DNA of 64,000 nucleotides from Niastella sp. (GCA_017744515.1 JAGIBF010000025.1:1-64000); one strand, 5' to 3'; numbered from the stretch's first letter, positions 51,311 through 60,371 are shown. A program made the numbers and translations. The notes: generated from the letters alone by a model not told the origin.

Positions 51311-51350
51311 CCGTTCTGCCTGGTGGCGGAGCGGAAACCAATTAACGCGG

Positions 51351-51358
51351 CAAATGTA
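51351..51358 (-). promoter_or_regulatory. -7 promoter element of the cobalamin operon
   Basis: On the minus strand TACATTTG, an exact TAnnTTTG match, followed by GCCGCG. No TTTG is found 19 bases upstream. A start near 51344 gives a riboswitch leader of about 320 bases, a normal size. Confidence 0.6.
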
Positions 51359-51500
51359 AGGGTTTACCCCGGGATTTAGGGTTGGGCATTTGTGGGCATG
51401 GCTGCTGGCAGAGCCTCCGGAAGGGGCAGGCGGGATAGGACCAGACCTTGTCCAGCCCCGGGCGAGGTAAGGGGCCAGGTATAGGGAAGACACAACCAAA

Positions 51501-51555
51501 GTCTCTATAAGGTCTCTATAAACTCTCTGTAATGTCTCTAAAAGATCTCTGTAAG
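51501..51555 (+). repeat. Five tandem 11-base repeats upstream of the btuB promoter
   Basis: Five units of exactly 11 bases: GTCTCTATAAG, GTCTCTATAAA, CTCTCTGTAAT, GTCTCTAAAAG and ATCTCTGTAAG. Consensus is (G)TCTCT(A/G)TAA(G). The 11-base period is one helical turn, so all units face the same side of DNA. It is 143 bases upstream of the btuB -7 box, and beyond it lies the terminator of the neighbouring receptor. No protein-coding content. Confidence 0.85.
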
Positions 51556-51583
51556 GCTAAGGTTTTTATTTTTTTTGATAATG

Positions 51584-51616
51584 CTAAAAAGGCCCGCTTT
51601 TAGCGGGCCTTTTTAG
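51584..51616. terminator. Bidirectional terminator after the TonB receptor
   Basis: A perfect 15-base stem (51584-51598 and 51602-51616, core AAAAAGGCCCGCT) with a TTT loop and T tracts on both strands. Confidence 0.93.
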
Positions 51617-51634
51617 ACGTAGTCATCATATTTC

Positions 51635-53686
51635 CTATTGTCCTAAGGCGTATTTCAGGGTGACGCCGCCAAAGTAGTTGGTGCCGGCAGCCGGATTGAA
51701 GTACCTGCCTGCAGCGGCATTGATATCATTGCCGAGGCTATAGCGCACGTTGAACAGGTTGTCGGCTCCTGCAAAGATATCGGCGCCTATCTTTTTGGTG
51801 AAGCGGGCACGCCATCCTATGCGGCCACCGAATAGCTGGTAGGATGATGCTATCACGGTATTGGCATCGTCGAGTGGAATGGGATCGCTGTAATACCAGG
51901 TGAGGTTGGTATACAGCCCCGGCCGGGTAGCCAGGTCCAGTCCGCCGGTAACGATATGGGGCGCCACGCTGGGCAGTTGCTTGCCGGAGAGGTCGGTGGT
52001 GCCTTGTTTAAACTCGTCATACCGGAAGCGGCTCCAGGTATGGCTGATCCATAAGCGGGCGGCTGTTATAAATCCTTTGCGGTTGGGCAACAGCTGGTAG
52101 GAGGCTTGAGATTCCAGTCCTCTTTGTTTGGTGGAGCCTGCATTGATGAAGTAATCGGCATTGCTGGCATCACGGCGGAGCACAATGGCATTTTGGAGGC
52201 GGTAGTAAAAGGCGTTGACTTCTACATATAGTCTTTGTTGCAGCCAGCTGCTTTTTACACCTGCCTCATAGTTTACGCCTTCTTCTGCATTCAGGCTGGT
52301 GCTGATCACCGAGGTGGATGGCAATATCTCCTGTGTGGTGGGTGGTGAAAAGCCTTTGGCAACACTGGCATATAGCAACAACTGAGGAATGATCTTTTTA
52401 GAAACGGCTATACGGGGGGCAAGTCCGTTGTGGTAGATCTTTTTTACATGTGCACGTGCGGGAAAAAGGCGGGTAATGTTCACTGCCAACCTGTTGAGGC
52501 TTGTGCCGGCATCGATATTCCAGTCTCCCGGAAAACGAATGGCTGCCTGTGCAAACACGGTGCTGGTGATGGAGCCCAGGTCATCGTCTGTTTGTAGCGA
52601 GTCTGGATAACCTTGTTTATTCTGGAAGGTTTTGGTGTTGAAGAATCCGCGTTGGATCTCTCCACCCCATGTTATATTTAGTTGTGTGGCCTGTATGGCC
52701 GTGTTCCAATTGAATACGGTACGGCCGCCAAGGTGTGGCTCGGTTCTTTTTTCGTAGTTGCGAAAGGTTGGGTTATTGATGATGGAGAAGGCTCCGTAGA
52801 GAGTGGTTGTATTGGTGATACGATCATTGAACCGGTAGGTATGGGTAATTCCTGTAAGAAAGTTTTTTGTATAGATCGTGGCATTCAGTGCTTCTGCATT
52901 AGGGCGGGATGCGCGCGGATTGTTGGCAAACTCTGCTTTGGTAAGCCCGCCCGGTGTCTGGTACCAGAAGTCGCTGTAAAGTACGCTGGCTTGTATTTGT
53001 TGTTTGTCGTTTACTTTCATTTGTGTTTCCCAGGTGGCTACTTTGCGGTCCATATTGGTATGTACGCGATAGCCGTTGGAGGACTGGTGTGAAAACGCAA
53101 ACACATTGCGGCGTTCTTCGCTGCCTAATCGTACTTGTGCGTTGAGGTTATGCAGGTTGTAACTTCCATATAAGTAGCTTGCGTCAACGCCTTGTGTCCA
53201 GGTTTCGGGCTGGCTGTTGATCAGTAATGCGCCGCCGGTTCCTGCGCCATAAAGACTGCCTGCCGGTCCTTTGATCACCTCCAGTGAATTGACATTGTAA
53301 TAGCTTAGCATATTGAGGTAGGTGTTGCCGCCGGGATCGGTGAATGGTATGCCATTCCAATACACTTTGATATTGCGTACACCAAAGGGGGAGCGCAGGG
53401 TGCTGCCGCGTACATTGAGGCGAAAGCTGCCGGGTGAGCGTTCTTCCATGTGTACGCCGGGTGTGGTGTTGAGTGCCGGCAGCAGGCTGGTATTGTTGAA
53501 GCGTTCCAACTGTGCTTTTCCAATGTAGTTGATGGCGCCGGAAACTTCTTTCAATTGCCGGTTCTGTTCATAGGCTTTAATGGTGACGGATTGAAGGGTG
53601 TCTGCCGAATCTTTGGATGGTGTGTCCTGGGCTTGCAGGGGGTTGACCATCATGATTGTAAGCAGAATGAGAAGGGTGTGTTTCAT
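51635..53686 (-). CDS. TonB-dependent outer-membrane receptor (siderophore type)
   Basis: 683 residues with signal peptide MKHTLLILLTIMMVNPLQAQ, TonB box region LQSVTIKAYEQ, plug (LLPALNTTPGVHMEERSPGSFRLNVRG, EVIKGPAGSLYGAGTGGALLINS) and barrel. The barrel holds FAQAAIRFPGDWNIDAGTSLNRL and a C-terminal NYFGGVTLKYALGQ. It lacks STN and carboxypeptidase domains and resembles FecA/FhuA-like ferric-siderophore receptors or short-type receptors of unknown ligand. It diverges from the permease gene with only 47 bases between the two starts. Despite lying upstream of the B12 operon, it is not under the riboswitch. Confidence 0.9.
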   Translation of the reverse strand: MKHTLLILLTIMMVNPLQAQDTPSKDSADTLQSVTIKAYEQNRQLKEVSGAINYIGKAQLERFNNTSLLPALNTTPGVHMEERSPGSFRLNVRGSTLRSPFGVRNIKVYWNGIPFTDPGGNTYLNMLSYYNVNSLEVIKGPAGSLYGAGTGGALLINSQPETWTQGVDASYLYGSYNLHNLNAQVRLGSEERRNVFAFSHQSSNGYRVHTNMDRKVATWETQMKVNDKQQIQASVLYSDFWYQTPGGLTKAEFANNPRASRPNAEALNATIYTKNFLTGITHTYRFNDRITNTTTLYGAFSIINNPTFRNYEKRTEPHLGGRTVFNWNTAIQATQLNITWGGEIQRGFFNTKTFQNKQGYPDSLQTDDDLGSITSTVFAQAAIRFPGDWNIDAGTSLNRLAVNITRLFPARAHVKKIYHNGLAPRIAVSKKIIPQLLLYASVAKGFSPPTTQEILPSTSVISTSLNAEEGVNYEAGVKSSWLQQRLYVEVNAFYYRLQNAIVLRRDASNADYFINAGSTKQRGLESQASYQLLPNRKGFITAARLWISHTWSRFRYDEFKQGTTDLSGKQLPSVAPHIVTGGLDLATRPGLYTNLTWYYSDPIPLDDANTVIASSYQLFGGRIGWRARFTKKIGADIFAGADNLFNVRYSLGNDINAAAGRYFNPAAGTNYFGGVTLKYALGQ

Positions 53687-53733
53687 TGGCTAAAAATAGC
53701 TCAAAGCTCGCAGCTTTTCTTTATCTTCCACGA

Positions 53734-55065
53734 ATGAAGTCCAAACTCAGCTTATTCGATCTCACCATGATCGTTATCGGCCTGGTGATCGGAATGGGCA
53801 TTTTCAGAACTGCTTCGAATTCAGCCAAGGATGCTTTAACCCCGACTGTTTTTTTCACTGCATGGATTGTAGGTGGACTGGTTGCGTTGTGTGGCGCGCT
53901 CACTTATGCAGAGATCGGTTCCCGGCATCCCGCTACGGGCGGATATTATCGCATTTTTTCTTATGCGTACCATCCTTCTCTCGCCTTTTCTATCAATTGT
54001 ATCATACTGGTGTCTAATGCAGGCTCTTTATCGGGGGTGGCGCTCATTGGTGCGGGCTATATCAGCAGGGTATTGTTTGACGGGCCTGTGTCGGACCTAA
54101 CTAAAGTACTTATTGCTACGGTGGGGGTTGTTATTTTTTATGGCGTGAATTTGCTGGGGCTCAGAATGAGTGCCAAGACGCAAAATGTGTTAATGATCAT
54201 CAAGATCGGTATGGTGTTGTTGTTGATTTCTGCGCTGTTCTTTCCGTCTCTGTATCATGACAACAGTGCTGCGATAGCGACCCAGCCCGTAGCTTCCTGG
54301 GATCAGTATATAAAATCATTTGGCATGAGCCTGATAGCCGTGTCCTTTACGTATGGCGGATATCAGCAAACCATCAATTTCGGACATGAGGTAAAGGATG
54401 CTTCGCGCAATATTCCGCGTGGTATTTTTATTGGCATCGCCGCTATCATTATATTATACCTGGCCGTTAATTACAGTTATTATAAAATTGTAGGATTTGA
54501 TAACCTGAAGCAGACGAATGAGATAGCTTCGGTCATCGCATTTAAGTTGTTTGGACAGGGGGGAGCTGATGTGTTTTCGGGGTTGCTGTTCCTGTCGGTA
54601 CTGGCTTATGTGAACGTGCAGCTGATGAGTAATCCGCGGGTAATGTTTGCGATGAGTGAGGATGGTGTGTTGCCGGCTGTTTTCAAAAAGAAATCGGCCA
54701 AAAAGGAAGTGGTGGTTATCTCACTTACTGTATTTACCATCGTTTGTATCATCGAATTGTTCTTTGCCAAGACTTTTGATGAGTTGTTGAGCTTTACTAT
54801 TTTCCTCGATTGTTTTGGCATGGCGCTTTCCGCGGGTTCTATTTTTATGCTGCGCAAGCGTACCCGTCATCTGAACGGTACGGGTATCTATTCCATGAAG
54901 CTTTATCCGCTACAACCCATCATTTTCATTGCTGCCTATATCTTTGTATGTATTAGTATCATTATCAGTAAGCCCATGACGGCGTTGATCGGTGTATCGG
55001 TGTTGGGTGGGTTTATGTTACTATATTTCTTAATGCCGAAAAACACCCCGGTGAAAACTGAATAA
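53734..55065 (+). CDS. APC-superfamily amino-acid permease
   Basis: 443 residues from ATG 53734 with 12 membrane helices. The N-terminal LFDLTMIVIGLVIGMGIFRTASNSA holds the GxGxF substrate loop of helix 1, and GALTYAEIGSRHPATGGYYRIFSYAY is helix 3 of the APC fold; FEEVKDASRNIPRGI-like FGHEVKDASRNIPRGIFIG is present mid-protein. An upstream extension overlaps the divergent receptor gene and was rejected. It is five bases upstream of a PLP trans-sulfuration-type enzyme gene, which suggests a sulfur amino acid or precursor as substrate. Confidence 0.88.
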   Translation: MKSKLSLFDLTMIVIGLVIGMGIFRTASNSAKDALTPTVFFTAWIVGGLVALCGALTYAEIGSRHPATGGYYRIFSYAYHPSLAFSINCIILVSNAGSLSGVALIGAGYISRVLFDGPVSDLTKVLIATVGVVIFYGVNLLGLRMSAKTQNVLMIIKIGMVLLLISALFFPSLYHDNSAAIATQPVASWDQYIKSFGMSLIAVSFTYGGYQQTINFGHEVKDASRNIPRGIFIGIAAIIILYLAVNYSYYKIVGFDNLKQTNEIASVIAFKLFGQGGADVFSGLLFLSVLAYVNVQLMSNPRVMFAMSEDGVLPAVFKKKSAKKEVVVISLTVFTIVCIIELFFAKTFDELLSFTIFLDCFGMALSAGSIFMLRKRTRHLNGTGIYSMKLYPLQPIIFIAAYIFVCISIIISKPMTALIGVSVLGGFMLLYFLMPKNTPVKTE

Positions 55066-55070
55066 TTAGC

Positions 55071-56258
55071 ATGATGTCTGAGCATGATTTGTCATATATC
55101 CTCAATGAGTTGGGGGAAGAAAGGGAGCAGTACTTCCGTGCGATATCGCCTCCGATAATGCAAACCAGCAATTTTGCTTTCAAGCGTGTAGAGGATCTGC
55201 GCAAAGTATTTGAGGACGAGTATAGTAATTATCTCTATAGCCGGGGGCTGAACCCTACCATCGATATACTGCGCAAGAAGCTGGCTGCGCTGGACGGGGC
55301 AGAGGACTGCCTGGTGTTCAATAGTGGCTCTTCGGCCATTTTTGCTTCTGTATTTGCGAATATCCAATCGGGTGATCATATCGTTTCTGTAAATAAGCCT
55401 TATACCTGGGCACAAAAGATGTTTGACAACGTGTTGCCGCGCTTTGGGGTGGCCACAACGTATGTTGATGGTACTAAAATCGAAAACTTCGAGCGTGCCA
55501 TCCTGCCCAATACTAAGGTGATCTACCTGGAATCGCCCAATAGCTGGGATTTTGCCTTGCAGGACCTGCGGGCAGTGGCCGAGCTGGCGAAGTCGGAAGG
55601 TATTGTTACCATCTGTGATAACAGTTTTTGTACGCCGCTGTACCAGAAGCCGATCGAAATGGGGATCGACATGGTATTGCAGTCGGCCACCAAGTATATT
55701 GGCGGGCATAGTGATGTGGTGGCCGGGGTGCTTACGGGCACACATGAGATGATGAAAAAGATCTTCGACAATGAGTTGTTGAATATGGGCAATGGTGTAT
55801 CGCCTTTTAATGCCTGGCTGCTGATCAGGGGCTTGCGCACACTCCCCATCCGCCTGGAACGTATTACTGCTACCACTCAAAAAGTAGTTGAATACCTTAA
55901 GCAACACCCTTCTGTGGAAGAGGTGATCTTCCCTTTTGACCGTGATTTTCCGCAGCTGGAGCTGGCCAAGGCCCAGATGTCAGGTGCCTGTGGCCTGTTT
56001 ACGATCGTGATGAAAGCAGAAAAAATGGAAGAAATTGTAACCTTCTGCGAATCATTGCGACATATTCTGATGGCTGTAAGCTGGGGTGGTCATGAAAGCC
56101 TGGCCATACCCCGCTGTGCGTCCCTGCAGCCGGAGGCTTTTAACACGGCTGAAAGGGAACACCGGATGATCCGTTTTTATGTTGGGCTGGAAGAGGCGGA
56201 CTATCTGGTGAAAGACATAGAGCAGGCTTTTGCCGCGGTATCGGTTACAGCTGTTTAA
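55071..56258 (+). CDS. PLP-dependent cystathionine/methionine gamma-synthase or -lyase family enzyme
   Basis: 395 residues of the Cys/Met-metabolism PLP family. The PLP lysine is K208 in SATKYIGGHSDVVAG. YSRGLNPTIDILRKKLAALDGAEDCLVFNSGSSAI is the phosphate-binding and active-site tyrosine region, and SPNSWDFALQDL and ICDNSFCTPLYQKP complete the cofactor pocket. Substrate specificity (cystathionine gamma-synthase, lyase, methionine gamma-lyase) cannot be set by reading. It is co-transcribed with the permease (five-base gap). A noncoding gap of 117 bases precedes the TolC gene. Confidence 0.92.
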   Translation: MMSEHDLSYILNELGEEREQYFRAISPPIMQTSNFAFKRVEDLRKVFEDEYSNYLYSRGLNPTIDILRKKLAALDGAEDCLVFNSGSSAIFASVFANIQSGDHIVSVNKPYTWAQKMFDNVLPRFGVATTYVDGTKIENFERAILPNTKVIYLESPNSWDFALQDLRAVAELAKSEGIVTICDNSFCTPLYQKPIEMGIDMVLQSATKYIGGHSDVVAGVLTGTHEMMKKIFDNELLNMGNGVSPFNAWLLIRGLRTLPIRLERITATTQKVVEYLKQHPSVEEVIFPFDRDFPQLELAKAQMSGACGLFTIVMKAEKMEEIVTFCESLRHILMAVSWGGHESLAIPRCASLQPEAFNTAEREHRMIRFYVGLEEADYLVKDIEQAFAAVSVTAV

Positions 56259-56375
56259 CGCTATTTTATTTTATCCTTTGCCGTGCATACTGTATTTTGT
56301 GGGGTTACGGTTGTATGTATATTTGTTTATATCTAATTGGCATCCCCCTTACTTTATAATCACAGATATCGTTCT

Positions 56376-57818
56376 ATGAAAAGGAAAATTCTATTACCTG
56401 TTTTATTGCAGATAGGGTTAGTTGGAGCCGCATTTAGCCAGGATAAATGGGACCTCAGGCGTTGTGTGGAATATGCGGTATCGAATAATATTTCTATTAA
56501 ACAGGCGGATGTACAAGCCAAGCTGTCTGAAGTAACGCTTTTACAAAATCAGCGTTCCCAATATCCCAATCTCGACTTCAATGGCAACGTGGGTTATAGC
56601 TCTGGTCGTAACCAGGACCCTACCAGTTTCAGCCTTATTACGCAAGGCTTCGTGACCAGCGGTTACTCCCTACAGGCTGGTGTCTCTTTATTCAACTGGT
56701 TCAGCAGACAAAACACGATCGCGGCCAATAAGCTGGATGCGCAGGCTTCAAGGGCTAATGTAGAAAAGATCAAAAGTGATATATCGCTGAATGTGGCGGC
56801 TGCTTATTTGCAGGCCTTGCTTAATATAGAGCAGGTGCACATCAGTGAGGTGCAGGTAAAACAAACTTCTGCTCAGCTGGATAATACCCGGAAGCTGGTG
56901 GCTGCCGGTTCGGTGCCCGAGCTGAATGCGCTGGAACTGGAAGCGCAGCTGGCGCGGGATAGTTCTACGCTGGTAACTACCAGGGCTACTACGGCTATAT
57001 CGATCCTGCAATTGAAAGCTATTTTGAATCTCGATGCAGGTAGTCCTTTTGAACTGGATGCGCCCCCGGTGGATCAGATACCGGTGGAGAGTCTTGCCGA
57101 TCTACAGCCGGAAACGGTGTATGGCATGGCACTTCAAAATATGCCTATCTCGAAGGTTAATGATTTCCGGGTGAAGGCGTCGCAAAAATCAGTAGAGGCT
57201 GCAAGGGGTGCTATGTATCCTACTATCTCCATGTTTGGCAGCCTGGCCAGCAGTACCAATAGCAGACTTATGGAAGCCTATAATCTCAGACAATTGCCCA
57301 ACGCGGTAATTGGTGATGTAACAGTAGGTGGTACCAAATATGATGTTATTTCTTTACAGCCTTCATTTGCTTATGATAGCCGCAAACTGGGTTACTTTAA
57401 ACAGATAGATCAAAACTTCCGTCAGTCTGTTGGCCTCAGCATTAGTGTACCTATTTTAAATGGTGGTAGCCTGCGGGCAGCAGTTGACAGGTCGAAGCTG
57501 AATTTGCAGAGTGTACAATTGCAGCAGCAGCAGGATAATCTTACGCTCAAACAGGATATTTACAGGGCTTATACGGATGCCACTGCTTCTTTGCAAAAGT
57601 TCAGTGCCGGTAAAAAGTCTGTAGAAACAGCTCAAAAGGCTTATGATTTCGCATCCAAACGGTATGAGATCGGTTTGTTGAACACGATAGATCTTATTAC
57701 CAATCAGAATAATTTATTCCGGGTCAAGATCGATCTGGTATTGGCTCAATATGATTATGTTTTCAAGTTAAAAGTCCTTGAGTTTTATAAAGGACAAGGG
57801 ATCAAACTAACCAAGTAG
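56376..57818 (+). CDS. TolC-family outer-membrane efflux protein
   Basis: 480 residues from ATG 56376 (signal peptide MKRKILLPVLLQIGLVGAAF, SQ). WDLRRCVEYAVSNNISIKQADVQAKLSEVTLLQNQRSQYPNL is the typical first helical hairpin, and SISVPILNGGSLRAAVDRSKLNL plus RYEIGLLNTIDLITNQNNLF are the second-repeat hallmarks. It forms the trimeric outer-membrane duct of type I export or efflux. It is 20 bases upstream of the HlyD-type adaptor, so the two are an operon. No inner-membrane ABC or RND gene follows. Confidence 0.93.
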   Translation: MKRKILLPVLLQIGLVGAAFSQDKWDLRRCVEYAVSNNISIKQADVQAKLSEVTLLQNQRSQYPNLDFNGNVGYSSGRNQDPTSFSLITQGFVTSGYSLQAGVSLFNWFSRQNTIAANKLDAQASRANVEKIKSDISLNVAAAYLQALLNIEQVHISEVQVKQTSAQLDNTRKLVAAGSVPELNALELEAQLARDSSTLVTTRATTAISILQLKAILNLDAGSPFELDAPPVDQIPVESLADLQPETVYGMALQNMPISKVNDFRVKASQKSVEAARGAMYPTISMFGSLASSTNSRLMEAYNLRQLPNAVIGDVTVGGTKYDVISLQPSFAYDSRKLGYFKQIDQNFRQSVGLSISVPILNGGSLRAAVDRSKLNLQSVQLQQQQDNLTLKQDIYRAYTDATASLQKFSAGKKSVETAQKAYDFASKRYEIGLLNTIDLITNQNNLFRVKIDLVLAQYDYVFKLKVLEFYKGQGIKLTK

Positions 57819-57838
57819 AAACAACCAATTTTCGCATT

Positions 57839-59215
57839 ATGAAGAAGAGAAAAATCTGGTGGATCATCATAGCGCTCATTTTACTGATAGTGCTATTGGT
57901 AGCGCTTAAATCGGGCGGTGTGATCGGCAAAGAGGAAGGGCTTAAAGTGTCGACAGAAAAGGTGACCAAACGCACCATTATTGAAACTGTTAACGCCAGT
58001 GGTAAAGTATATCCGGAGGTGGAAGTAAAGATCAGTCCTGATATTTCCGGTGAGATCGTGGAGCTGAAGTATGATGAGGGGGATAGTGTAAAGAAAGGGG
58101 CTGTGCTGGCGCGCATCTATGCTGATATTTATTCCACACAGCGTAACCAGGCGGCTGCCGTGGTAGATCAGCAACAGGCTACTGTGGAAAACAGCAAGGC
58201 GCAACTGGAAAGTCTGAAATCTGCCCAGGAGCTGGCTCAGCGTGCATACGATCGTCAAAAGCAACTGGTAGCTGATAAGGTAATCTCGGCTTCAGAATTT
58301 GAACAGGCTGAAAATGCCCTGCGTAGCGCCAAAGCCAATTATAATGCAGCGTTGCAGAACATCCGTAGTGGCCAGGCTTCTATTGCCGGCGCACAGGCCA
58401 GTCTGGAAAGGGCCAATAAAGACCTTAGCCGTACGGCTGTGTTGGCTACCATGGATGGCGTGGTATCGCTGATGAATGTAAAGAAGGGTGAGCGTGTGGT
58501 TGGTAACTCCATGATGGCTGGTACGGAGATGATGCGTATTGCTGACCTGAGTGTAATGGAGGTTCAGGTAGATGTAGGTGAAAACGATATCCCTAAAGTT
58601 AATATGGGTGATTCTGCATTGATCGAGATCGATGCGTACAGCAACCGCAAGTTCAAAGGCATCGTTACCAAGATTGCCAGCAGCAATACTACTGCTGGTA
58701 GTGTTGCCGCTACTGCTACGACCAATGATGTGACCAATTATAAGGTACACATCCGTATTCTGCCTTCTTCTTATAAGGATTTGCTGGATCCTTCCAAGCC
58801 CAAGAAATTCCCTTTCAGACCGGGTATGAATGCCAGTGCCGATATTCAAACTACTACCAAACCCAATGTTATTGCTGCTTCTATCAATGCCGTGACTACC
58901 CGCGAAAAGGGAACGGACAATGTGGCCAAGGACCAAAAGGATAAGAAGCCTGAAGAGGGCATCCAGGAGGAAACGAAAACCGGTGTGGGCAGTGATCTCG
59001 ATGAGGTGGTGTTTGTGCTGCAACCTGGCGGAACGGTAAAGCGTGTGAAAGTAAGGACCGGCATCCAGGATATCAATTACATTGAAGTGCTTGGTGGATT
59101 GAAGGAAGGCGATGAGATCATTACTGCTCCTTATAACGTGATCAGCAAGACGCTTAAAGATGGCATGAAAGTAAAAGTGGTGCCAGCTGATAAGTTGTTT
59201 GAGGTGAAGAAGTAG
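57839..59215 (+). CDS. HlyD/MacA-type periplasmic adaptor
   Basis: 458 residues with one N-terminal membrane helix (residues 7-27). A lipoyl-like half (ETVNASGKVYPEVEVKISPDISGEIVELKYDEGDSVKKGAVLARI), a coiled-coil hairpin (about residues 95-200), the second lipoyl half (TAVLATMDGVVSLMNVKKGERVVGNSMMAG) and beta-barrel and membrane-proximal domains follow. A charged Lys/Asp/Glu-rich insert (TDNVAKDQKDKKPEEGIQEETK) splits the last domain. It resembles MacA, partner of the ABC transporter MacB. The terminator at 59243 ends the unit, so the pump must be encoded elsewhere. Confidence 0.93.
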   Translation: MKKRKIWWIIIALILLIVLLVALKSGGVIGKEEGLKVSTEKVTKRTIIETVNASGKVYPEVEVKISPDISGEIVELKYDEGDSVKKGAVLARIYADIYSTQRNQAAAVVDQQQATVENSKAQLESLKSAQELAQRAYDRQKQLVADKVISASEFEQAENALRSAKANYNAALQNIRSGQASIAGAQASLERANKDLSRTAVLATMDGVVSLMNVKKGERVVGNSMMAGTEMMRIADLSVMEVQVDVGENDIPKVNMGDSALIEIDAYSNRKFKGIVTKIASSNTTAGSVAATATTNDVTNYKVHIRILPSSYKDLLDPSKPKKFPFRPGMNASADIQTTTKPNVIAASINAVTTREKGTDNVAKDQKDKKPEEGIQEETKTGVGSDLDEVVFVLQPGGTVKRVKVRTGIQDINYIEVLGGLKEGDEIITAPYNVISKTLKDGMKVKVVPADKLFEVKK

Positions 59216-59242
59216 CGGTAAGAAGTAAGATAAAATATATTG

Positions 59243-59274
59243 AAAGCTCAGGTGGAAAGGCCTGGGCTTTTTTC
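59243..59274 (+). terminator. Terminator after the HlyD-type adaptor
   Basis: AAAGCTCAGG (59243-59252) and CCTGGGCTTT (59261-59270) pair with one wobble, followed by TTT. Confidence 0.85.
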
Positions 59275-59289
59275 TTTCTGGTGTTTGAT

Positions 59290-59297
59290 TACTTTTG
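59290..59297 (+). promoter_or_regulatory. -7 promoter element of gpsA
   Basis: TACTTTTG matches TAnnTTTG exactly. A T-rich CTTTTTT stands about 19 bases upstream in the -33 place. Transcription would begin near 59304, at or a few bases before the start codon, so the mRNA may be leaderless or nearly so. Confidence 0.6.
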
Positions 59298-59306
59298 GAG
59301 CAAATA

Positions 59307-60347
59307 ATGATCATGAGAGTAGGCATTATCGGCAGCGGCAGCTGGGCAACGGCATTGGCAAAGATCCTTACCGACAATAAAAAACCGGTTCATTGGTTTG
59401 TGCGCAAAGAGGCGATCGTAAAGCACCTGCAGCAGCGTCACCACAATCCTCAGTACCTGCATTCTGTTTATTTCGATACTTCTTTATTGACGCTCTCCAC
59501 AGATGTGGCTGGCGTGGTAGCTGCCAGCGACTGCATCCTGATTGCGGTGCCTTCAGCTTATATCCTGGATACGTTGCAGCCGCTGGATAAGGGTGCTTTC
59601 AAAGGCAAAAAGGTCATTTCGGCTGTAAAGGGTATCCTGCCTCAGAACAATCTGTTGCTCAACGACTACCTGGCTAAGGAATATGACTTCCCCGTATCGG
59701 ATTATTTTACAGTAATGGGGCCCTGCCATGCCGAGGAAGTGGCGGCGGAAAAGTTGTCTTACCTCACTTTTTCGGGCGTGGATGTAACATTAGCTGAAGA
59801 AATAGCGACTTATTATAAGACAGAGTATATCAATACGGTTGTCAACAATGATGTGTATGGCGTACAATATGCTGCTATTCTGAAGAATATCTATGCTTTA
59901 GGGGCGGGTATTGCTCATGGCCTGGAATATGGCGACAACTTCCTGAGTGTGCTGATTGCCAATTGTGCCGATGAAATGGCTGGTTTTCTCAAGAAGGTTG
60001 GTATTCAGCATATCGAGGTGGGTATTCACGAGGAAGACCCCATTACGCATCGTAAAGCGGCCAATTACTCAGCGTCGGTATACCTGGGTGATCTGCTGGT
60101 GACCTGTTATTCGCTCTTTAGCCGTAACCGTACTTTTGGCAACATGATTGGCAAAGGGTATTCGGTGAGGGCTACACAATTGGAAATGAACATGGTAGCG
60201 GAAGGGTACAATGCCTGCAAGTGCATCTTTGATATGAATCAAACGGTGCAGGCTGAAATGCCTATCGCTACGGCTGTATACCGTATTTTATGGCAAAATG
60301 TTAAACCTGCCGATGGCTTTAAACAGATAGAACAAGTGCTGGTCTAA
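59307..60347 (+). CDS. gpsA: Glycerol-3-phosphate dehydrogenase [NAD(P)+]
   Basis: 346 residues from ATG 59307 (59313 also possible; a TTG at 59295 lies in the promoter box and was rejected). It reduces dihydroxyacetone phosphate to sn-glycerol-3-phosphate for phospholipid synthesis. RVGIIGSGSWATALAKIL is the NAD(P) fold, ISAVKGI and VMGPCHAEEV line the pocket, and YAAILKNIYALGAGIAHGLEYGDN contains the catalytic lysine of the GpsA family; GYNACKCIFDMNQ is a family C-terminal segment. Monocistronic except for a micropeptide gene 25 bases downstream. Confidence 0.94.
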   Translation: MIMRVGIIGSGSWATALAKILTDNKKPVHWFVRKEAIVKHLQQRHHNPQYLHSVYFDTSLLTLSTDVAGVVAASDCILIAVPSAYILDTLQPLDKGAFKGKKVISAVKGILPQNNLLLNDYLAKEYDFPVSDYFTVMGPCHAEEVAAEKLSYLTFSGVDVTLAEEIATYYKTEYINTVVNNDVYGVQYAAILKNIYALGAGIAHGLEYGDNFLSVLIANCADEMAGFLKKVGIQHIEVGIHEEDPITHRKAANYSASVYLGDLLVTCYSLFSRNRTFGNMIGKGYSVRATQLEMNMVAEGYNACKCIFDMNQTVQAEMPIATAVYRILWQNVKPADGFKQIEQVLV

Positions 60348-60371
60348 ATAGTGTAACTTACATATTGATTT

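Noticed and set aside
51269..51499. Minus-strand open frame in the btuB leader
   Set aside because: It overlaps the cobalamin riboswitch core, which explains the conserved sequence there.
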